A DNA stretch of 64,000 nucleotides from assembly GCF_020740795.1 (NCBI RefSeq), contig NC_067285.1, positions 72,702,342 to 72,766,341 of the forward strand, read 5' to 3'. Origin of the DNA: Apus apus. Taxonomy: Eukaryota; Chordata; Aves; Apodiformes; Apodidae. The notes under the pieces were generated by a model. The model ran no database searches. It was not told the origin of the DNA and saw only the letters and a list, made by a program, of their open reading frames with translations. A program made the translations under genes and the position numbers. Positions 26,858-35,800 of the stretch are shown here, one piece after another (within the stretch, counting starts at the first letter, position 1; each line of letters opens with the position of its first letter).

Positions 26858-29800
26858 CAGATGCATATGTGCATAGAAAATAGAAGTTATTTATCAAATT
26901 AAATGATAAAAGTTTCTATATCTGATCAGCTTGTAAAGTTAATTAGGGAAATACTTGAAGACGTGGAGGAGAGACAAGTTTAAAAAGCTTATTAAAAATT
27001 TTCTCCAAAACCAATAGGTGTCAAGAAGCAGCAACATAATTCTGTTTTATTTTTTCAGGGTCATGAGAGGAAATAAAATCAGCTCTTTTAATGAAAACAG
27101 CTTTTCTTCTCTCCATATGCTAGATGAATTGTGAGTTGATCTCTTCTCTTACCTGTATGACAAGTTACGAAGTTTTGTCATTCATATAGCAAACATCATT
27201 TATCATAAATTTAATGTCATATAACATGCTCAGGAGATAGCACCCATCCTCGGGGGTTTTTTTGTATGTTTGACAGGGAAGAAATAGTCGATAAAATGCA
27301 TGTTCTGAGTATCAAGAATATTGGCGGTTTTGCTCCCTGAATAGAATCATACTAATTAATCTTAGAACCATAGTGTCTTTTAGACTGGTTTGCCAGTTTT
27401 ATTCAGACTGAGACCTTTACTCCTCTGTCCACAGTTATTAAGAGCTGTGTTTAGACAGGCAGAAATTAAAACTAGGGGAAAGATACAGTGCTGGCTAGCC
27501 CATGTGAAAAAATTCCCATAACTGAAAAAAATAATTTATTTTCTTTCCAAGCTCCTACAACTCAAGTTAAGGGTATTTTGCTTTCTTTGTGATGTAAATA
27601 CAATAATAATAAATTTTATATCTACTGGCATATCTGAAATAAATAGACAAAAGAGAAACCTGGTGGATTTAACTTCCCACCTTGCTTTAACAGCATTCTT
27701 CCATAGTCGAAGTTTCTGGTAAACTATGTAATAAATAACATTCGGCAAATAAAATAAAAACGTGTCTTGAAATTGCAAAACTGTTGTTCAGAATTACTGA
27801 GCCTAGTAAGAACTTACTATATCTTACCTGTGGCTATTTCTACAGAGATTTGGGTAGCAACAAGATTGAATCACTTCCTCCATATATATTTAAGGATCTA
27901 AAGGAGCTTTCACAACTGTAAGGATTCTTTATTATTATTATTATTATTATCATTATGATTATATATATAATTCTATGTTACCCATTTGATATGATGCTGT
28001 CAGTCATGGATGCTGGGAAAGAAAAGAGCACCTGTGTTTATATGCATCATTTAAGTTCTGCCTAAAAAATACTTAACCTGAAAGTAACTATAATGTTTTG
28101 CCCAGAATAGTTTTGTACAAGATGTGCGTTTTCATGTCGCAAAAGATAGCAAGTTCAAAGTCTACCGCTTTCTAGATCTTGTTAGCATATACAAAATGAG
28201 CAATGCTGGCTGTATTATGATAGATTAATTATTTGATGTTAATGTTTAATGTGATATCAGGATTTGGCTGTAAGAATAGATTATAAACAAATAAGAGCAT
28301 CACACAGATGCCTTGTTTGCAACTGCTTTTTTTTCCTGTGAAGGAGTTTCAAAAACGTGTAAGGTTTGATAAAACCAGAAAAAAACATCTCATTTTTCCA
28401 TGATGTGGGTATAGGCAAATTCTCAAATGCTGCTGCTGGAAAGTCCCTGTCTTTCTCACATAGTCTGAAAGAGGCACTAGTTACAAAATTTAAGACCTCT
28501 CTGGATGAGAGGAGGTGGCATGTGGAATAACTTTTTTTGTGCTTTTCTAGCATCATTGGGGTCCACCACAATACACTGGAGCAAACAAGTGTGTACAGCT
28601 GCATTTATTGAGTTTGTGCTTTTTCTTTACAATATAAAAACAAAAACATAAGGAAAAGTGATAGCGAGAACAAAAAGGGGATGTACCTAGAAATACTCTT
28701 GCACAGTGACAACATCTAATGCTAATGCCTACTTTTACGTTCCGCTGCCTCTGTCTCTTGATCTCACACAAATTTTTACAAAAATATAGATTTTAGCAAA
28801 TATCAAAATCAATTAGAAATTATATCTTAATGTATGCAGTTTAGCTAAGTTATTTTACATGAAAGACAAGTCTGCAAAGTTTAATAACTAAATATTTCTC
28901 AGGTGAAAAGCTTTAAGCATCAGGTTGGGGAGGCAGTTGTGCCTGTGTGTGTGTGTATGTGGCAATAGCGTGCCTGTGAAGCATTTGACTGCTCTTCCAT
29001 GGCCTTAGCAAGCCGAATAACACTAAATGAATGCTACATTTTGTAGCTGTAACTGCCAATCATACAAGTCCTTCCTATAGGACTAACAAAGTAAATGGAT
29101 TATGTAAATTGCTTTTAGAACAAGCTGCAAGGAAGAATTACAAAGTTACTGATGTCTATGTTGTATTTACAGGAACCTTTCTTACAACCCAATCAAGAAA
29201 ATACAAATAGACCAGTTTGATTTTCTAATTAAACTCAAATCTCTGTAAGTATCAAGTTTTTATATTTTAGCTGTATTTTATTTGTGATTATGCAGATCTC
29301 CTTCAGAAGGACATGATTCAGAATATGGTTTATAAGAAAGTGCTCTTGTAGTTGTTAGGTTTTTTTGATGGTCCTCATAATTTGATCCTGGAAAATAATT
29401 ATAAGCAATGCTCAAATTTCGCTCCCTAAAAATACCGGTTTCATAATGGAAAATTTTCCAACAAAAAATATAATTCAGCTTAGCAAGAAGGATGTTGTCT
29501 TTTCTGCTGTTAGAGAACAAGATTAACACAGCCCTCATTTGACCTCCCACAATTCACAGGGCTTAAGGACTGGGGCTGTTGATGTAGAGACAAGAGTTAC
29601 AAAGGAATTTGGTATACATACAATTCATTTGATATGATGCTGTCAGTCATGGATGCTGGGAAAGAAAAGAGCACCTGTGTTTATATGCATCATTTAAGTT
29701 CTGCCTAAAAAATACTTAACCTGAAAGTAACTATAATGTTTTGCCCAGAATAGTTTTGTACAAGATGTGCATTTTCATGTCGCAAAAGATAGCAAGTTCA

Positions 29801-32800
29801 AAGTCTACCGCTCTGGGAATATATTTCTGTTATTACAGAATCTACTGCTAACACCATGAAAAAAAAATTACAAAACAAGTAGGATTCATCTGCCATGTCA
29901 GAGGGAGGTGGAACTTTTACAAATCTTTTTGAAGAGTTTAGTTTTCATGGATGCACTAACACAGCAGTTCCAACTTGAATTCTGCCAGCAGAGCTCTTCC
30001 TAAAAGTGTTCAATAAGGCAGTGACAATCTCACAAATCTGAATATATTCTGCAGTAGATTTAAGTACATCTTCAAGGCATGTGTGCACGTCTGCAATAAC
30101 CATCTTGGTAGAGCACAACATTGGTTGTTGTCAGTCATCTTTTTAAAACGGTTGTGTACATCCAAAGACACATGTATCTTTGGATAGAGAGTAACAGGAG
30201 TTTATGAATTCACCGCTGAGCTGCAGCCAGCACTGCACATGCCTTTGTTGATTAATTCCACTTCCTTTCAGTGATTTGGAATCCAGTGCCCAAAATAAGC
30301 ACAATTTTGTAAATGGCCAACAACCTGAAAATACTAAATATGTATAAGTTTCATGAAAACTAACAGCTGAGCATGGAAAAGATTAATTAATTATCTTACT
30401 AACACTCAGGCTACGTGTATTTTATCTAGCAGCAAAGAATGGATGCAATTGACTGACCAGGACCTTCCATATTTTTGAGCTGAGAAAGTTGTTATATCCT
30501 GAGATAGATGTATAGCAAACTGTATGTTTTATCATTCAGTTTGTAGATCACAAGTTGCTTCTTTCCTTGTTTAAAATAGTTAGAATAGCTGGGGAAAGCA
30601 CACCTCAGGATTTATAGTACTGCTTAAACAGAACTAACAAGTTTCCATATTTGGAGCTTTATTCTCGTCTCCCAGCAAAACTGCTCACCAGCCCAAATGA
30701 ACTAACCAGAGACACTGGTACCTTTCTCCACTTTTGCCTGAATATGCTCAGAACTCCTGGGAATGTTGTGTTCAAAACACTGAACAGTGAATTCAAATAA
30801 GGCTGCCCACAGAAGAGCCAAAGACCTCTGACTGGCTGCAATTTATGAGACATGTACATCTAACCAGTGGGATGGGATGGACTAGAATAATGCAGAAAAT
30901 GAAGTTCTATAAAAACAAGTTAGACAGTAACACTTTACTGATCTAGCACTACAGGAGAAATAGCAGTGCTGTTTTTAGTATCTTGGGAGGGGAAGGAAAA
31001 AGAAAAGAAAAAAAAAGAAATCCCATCTATGTGTCAAAAGATATTGCAGTGTTTTCCCTTACATTGCCATGTTCTGCATCCCAGCTTCCTGCTGCTCATG
31101 ACACAATGAAGACTGAATTCCTGGAGTCGTTTGTCTGGTAAAGCACTCCATAGGATAAAAGCAGAAGAGACATGTAAAATATTGCTATTGGAACAAGTTA
31201 TTATTTTCCCAGAGATTATGAAAGAACACAAGTAGAACTGTATCTTGGAAGGGCAATATAATAATTGGAGAAGGCACCGCTGAGAGCACTAAAAGAGCTT
31301 CCTTCATGATTCTGGAAGAACAGCAAGTTTATTAGAATTAACTGCAATTAATTTTATTCTGCTTCAGCTTTTTGCAGACTTCTGGTTTAAGTTTCAAAAG
31401 GGTGACAGATTAGATGTAATTAAAGTCCATCTCTAGTTACATATAATCATAGAAACACAACTAAATGCTTATACAGTTTGTTCTTTTACTGCTGAGTTTC
31501 TATTGCTTTTTATTGAGAGTATATTGTTTACAGCAGCTTGGAGGGCATTGAAATTGCAAACATACAGAGAAGAATGTTCAGGCCCCTGAGAAACCTTTCC
31601 CACATGTAAGTAGATAATTTCAATCTGCTTTCTTTAGTCATAATTTTACAGTTTACAGAATACAGAATAATTAAAACCGAAAGTATATAAAGCGCAGCGT
31701 GTGAGCTGTTGTCAAATTTGACAGTCTATAATTATTTTTTCTTCTTTCAGAATATGTTTTCTGAGTAGTTACTAGAAAGTTTTTATATTCTGGTAATGAA
31801 GCTAGGTCCATCTCTTCACTGTTTTTCTTTCTCACAACCAGATACTTTAAAAAATTCCAGTACTGTGGATATGCCCCTCATGTGCGCAGCTGTAAACCCA
31901 ATACTGATGGGATTTCATCCCTTGAGAATCTTTTAGCTAGCATCATACAGAGAGTGTTTGTCTGGGTTGTATCTGCCATCACCTGCTTTGGAAATATTTT
32001 TGTTATCTGCATGAGGCCTTACATCAGATCAGAGAACAAGCTCCATGCCATCTCAATAATGTCCCTCTGCTGTGAGTACTCCATGCATAAAATAATATTG
32101 GTTTAGTTTGCTCAGAGCATGTATATCTGTTGTTACAATATAGTGACATATGTCCAGCACTGGATTAAGTGAATTTTCATGCTGTTGTGAATGACAATAC
32201 AAACTGATGCATACCTTATGGGTCAAGAGGTCTTGTTAGATGCTGCTTTTTTTCTGTACTAATAGACAGTTTAAAAATTACATAGGTTTCACATTTTATT
32301 TTAATGCTGTGGCTGTTGTGTCAAATTCACGCTTTCTTCAGCAAGGAGAAATAAAATTCCAAATCTTTCAAAGGCTCATAAATCTAAATTTTGCCATGCA
32401 TTTTTTTGAGTAAATAGCAATTTGTGCATGTAAATATGCATTCAAGATACTCCATTTTTCACACGACCAAAAGGTAATTTACACAAATATAGAAAATCAA
32501 TCACTCCTAGCAACCCTATATTAAGACTTAGGTTTTTGTTGTGTTTGTTCTAAAAGCAAAATAGTTTTACGGACAAACTGTCTGGTAGTACAGTCACCAC
32601 AATCTCAAGTACCCTTGTCTTAATACAGGAGAGTCTATGAGTATTCCACAAATGCAATTAGTTGCATTTTGAAAGATAATTGTCAACAGTGTATATAATT
32701 ATTGCAAAGTTTCTGAACACAGCATGCCAAGTGATTTTGAAACTTTGCTGTTGCCATGGGAACAACTTGACTACCATGCAAAACTTCTAGCCAAAATACA

Positions 32801-35800
32801 ATTTTATTGCCTTAATTGCAATGAACAATAGCATTCTAACTATAATATTGATTTTATATTTATGTATTAGCTGATATAAATATGTACTCATATATGCCTG
32901 TTTTTCAATATACTTATACACAAAGAATGGGAAATTCAAATACGTAAATAATGATGTTAAGCACTATGCCCACAGGTGCTGACTGTCTGATGGGAATATA
33001 TTTATTTGTGATTGGAGCTTTTGATCTTAAATATCGTGGAGAATACAACAAGCACGCTCAGTTGTGGATGGACAGTATTCATTGTCAATTGGTGGGATCG
33101 CTGGCTATTCTGTCTACAGAGGTGTCAGTCCTACTGTTGACTTACCTGACTTTGGAAAAATACATCTGCATAGTTTATCCTTTTAGGTTTTTGAAGCCCA
33201 GAAAGTGCAGGACAATTTCCATTTTGGTTCTTATCTGGATAATTGGGTTTGCTGTTGCTTTTATCCCTCTGAGCAATAAGGAATTTTTCAGGAACTACTA
33301 TGGTACCAACGGCGTCTGTTTTCCTCTTCACTCAGAACAATCAGAAAGTTCAGGAAGTCAGATTTATTCTGTTGTCATTTTTTTAGGTAAGTTGCATTCT
33401 CTGTATGTCATTAGATCAGCAAATGTGCTGTATTTTCAACCAAATAAGGTAGCTTTGGTGTGATGTTTACACCTCGAAATTAGATGGCCTAACAAAACAC
33501 TTAAAGACCTTTTCCAGCCTGAATATTTTACTATATTAAATAGATAGTTATGTATCTTAAAATGCATGAAGGGCTGAGAAAGTAGAAAGAAATTAATGGC
33601 CATTAAGTTTCTGAATTAATAGACTTTCCCAGGGAAGTAAGTATTAATAAAAAAAGAGGAGAACTACATAGACTGGATCAGATGGCAGCCATTTATCAGG
33701 TGATGATGAGTGAAATAAAGTTCCTGAGTAGAGGAAAGAATTCAGTATTCAGGAGAGCACAGACACAACTTCTGGCCACTTAGTTCTGTGGGACTGGCAG
33801 TTTAAATGAAACATTTTTCTTTACTATCCAGCCTGCTAATAGGTGATGTGAAATTGCCATTATGCTGTTAAATTATAGCATTTTAACTTCTTAAACAGGT
33901 GTAAACTTGGCAGCTTTTATCATCATTGTGTTTTCCTATGGGAGTATGTTCTACAGTGTTCACCAAACAGCTATTACAGCTACTGAAATTCGAAATCATA
34001 TTAAAAAAGAGATGATCCTTGCTAAACGTTTCTTCTTCATAGTATTTACTGATGCATTATGTTGGATACCCATTTTTATTTTGAAGCTCCTTTCCCTACT
34101 TCAAGTAGAAATACCAGGTATGTCCTTTCTTTTGTGGCACTGTTTCAGTTGTGTCTGGATGACAAATGTTATTTCTACTTCAGAAGAAAAAGAACATATT
34201 GAACTTTATTACTCTAATGAACTTTGTTATATATCTAGATACATGCATACACAAAATAATTAGATATATAGTTTTACTACTGCTTTGAGCTATATTACTA
34301 TCATCATCATGGATTAGTCACCTTTAAGTCAGCCAAGAAAACCCCAACATTCAAATAATTCAATTCTGTCTCCATAGAATATCTATAAAATATACAAAAT
34401 GTATTTGAAAACCAAGGCTTGAATCGCATTGGCTGTTCTCCACTTATGACTTTTCTTGGCTCTCTTTCCTAAGTATGACTCAGGACAATAAAGTGTTTCC
34501 TATCTTGATATAACAACATAATTCTTATCCTGAAATAAGTTTACTTTATAAACTGGTACTTATATTTCAAAACATTAAGCTGGATGAAGCTGTGCTTACC
34601 TTCTTTATGCTATTAATATATTCCCATGTAAATATAACATAACCTAAAAGATTAAAATTTGCACCTTATTTTCTTCCTTCTCTTTGCAATACCAGTACAT
34701 GTCAGAAAAATAACCTCTTTATGTAGGGCTTGCAAGCCCTGTTAGAAAGAACACGTGAACATGCACAATGCCATCAGCAATAGCAGATTCAGATTCAACA
34801 TATACAAAATATATGTTGCAATACCACATTGACAAGAAAACACTCGAGCTCAGAGAGTTTTGTCCTGTGTGCTGACCCAGGAGTGGTGGAAGTTACCAAT
34901 TTTTTACTTAGTTTCAAATGTCTGAAAGTTGAGTTGATTATGTCAGATATTTTTCAGTTATTTTTTTAGTCTTCTAAAATTCTTGTTTTCCAAGTTATCA
35001 AACCACAGAAGAAAGTTTACAGAAAATATGGTGAAAAGTAGAAGCAGGTGTATTCTGAGCCAAGAAACCTAGAAGAAATCTGAACCACAGAGTTCAAGTT
35101 GTTCAAGTGGATCAAGAAATCTGCTGAACCACAGAGTGGTCTTGGGTTCAGCAAATGAGTGTTCTGGGTTAGATAAAACAGATTAAACAGTAATTACTTA
35201 TGTCATAAAATTAAAGACATCACAGACATATGTCTAGATTTACAGAATTTTAAACTCTACACTGTAGCATTTATTTGTTCTTTGGGGACACAGTGACAGC
35301 TTTTGATCTGCTTGTTTCCAAAACTGTAGCCAAGGTGATGGACATCAATAGGACAGTATTGGTCTTGCAACAAAACTGCAAAGCCAGAGTAGAAGGGGGG
35401 AGTGAATTAAGCTTTTTGTGCAGCTTGGACCAATTCTATAATTGCTTTATAAATCAAACACTGAAACTGAGGGCACCCACTAACATTTTCCAGCTCTTTA
35501 ATCCTGTCTCTTCTCCACCTGCCCCTCAGGTAAAGAGTGGATTTATCTCCCAAATAGTAAGGATGAGAATGGGGAGTCACGTTACAAAAGGGCTGAAATA
35601 ATGTGGCAGAAACTGAAGTCCCTTGCTTTCTAGCTGATCCTCAGATATCAGAGGCACGGGGGGTGGCTGTGCTTAGTTTCTGAGTGCTGCTCAAATCAGC
35701 ATTAGCAGTCCAGTTACACCCAACAGCTCTGTTGGACTGCCATGGGTCCAGATGCACTGCTAACATCACACTATCTGCCCAGCTGTGCACCACCTGAATT

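Larger units (their letters stand above)
19872..27845 (+). other. RXFP1 introns 4-11, between LRR exons
   Basis: Introns separating exons 4 to 12, about 0.25-1.5 kb each. Apart from the poly-A run at 19.89 kb and the GATA microsatellite at 26.74 kb, I see no mobile element or other gene. The stretch at 24.93-25.31 kb is GC-richer and open in several frames but matches nothing I recognise. Confidence 0.75.
27918..31533 (+). other. RXFP1 introns 12 and 13
   Basis: Intronic DNA around exon 13. Beyond the 187-bp duplicated segment and simple repeats, no other element is recognised. Confidence 0.7.

Noticed and set aside
26657-26897. ORFs rich in Tyr-Leu-Ser-Ile repeats
   Set aside because: Translation of the GATA microsatellite.
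35275-35601. 108-codon ORF in RXFP1 intron 17
   Set aside because: No recognisable protein, next to the LTR-like block, no splice evidence.
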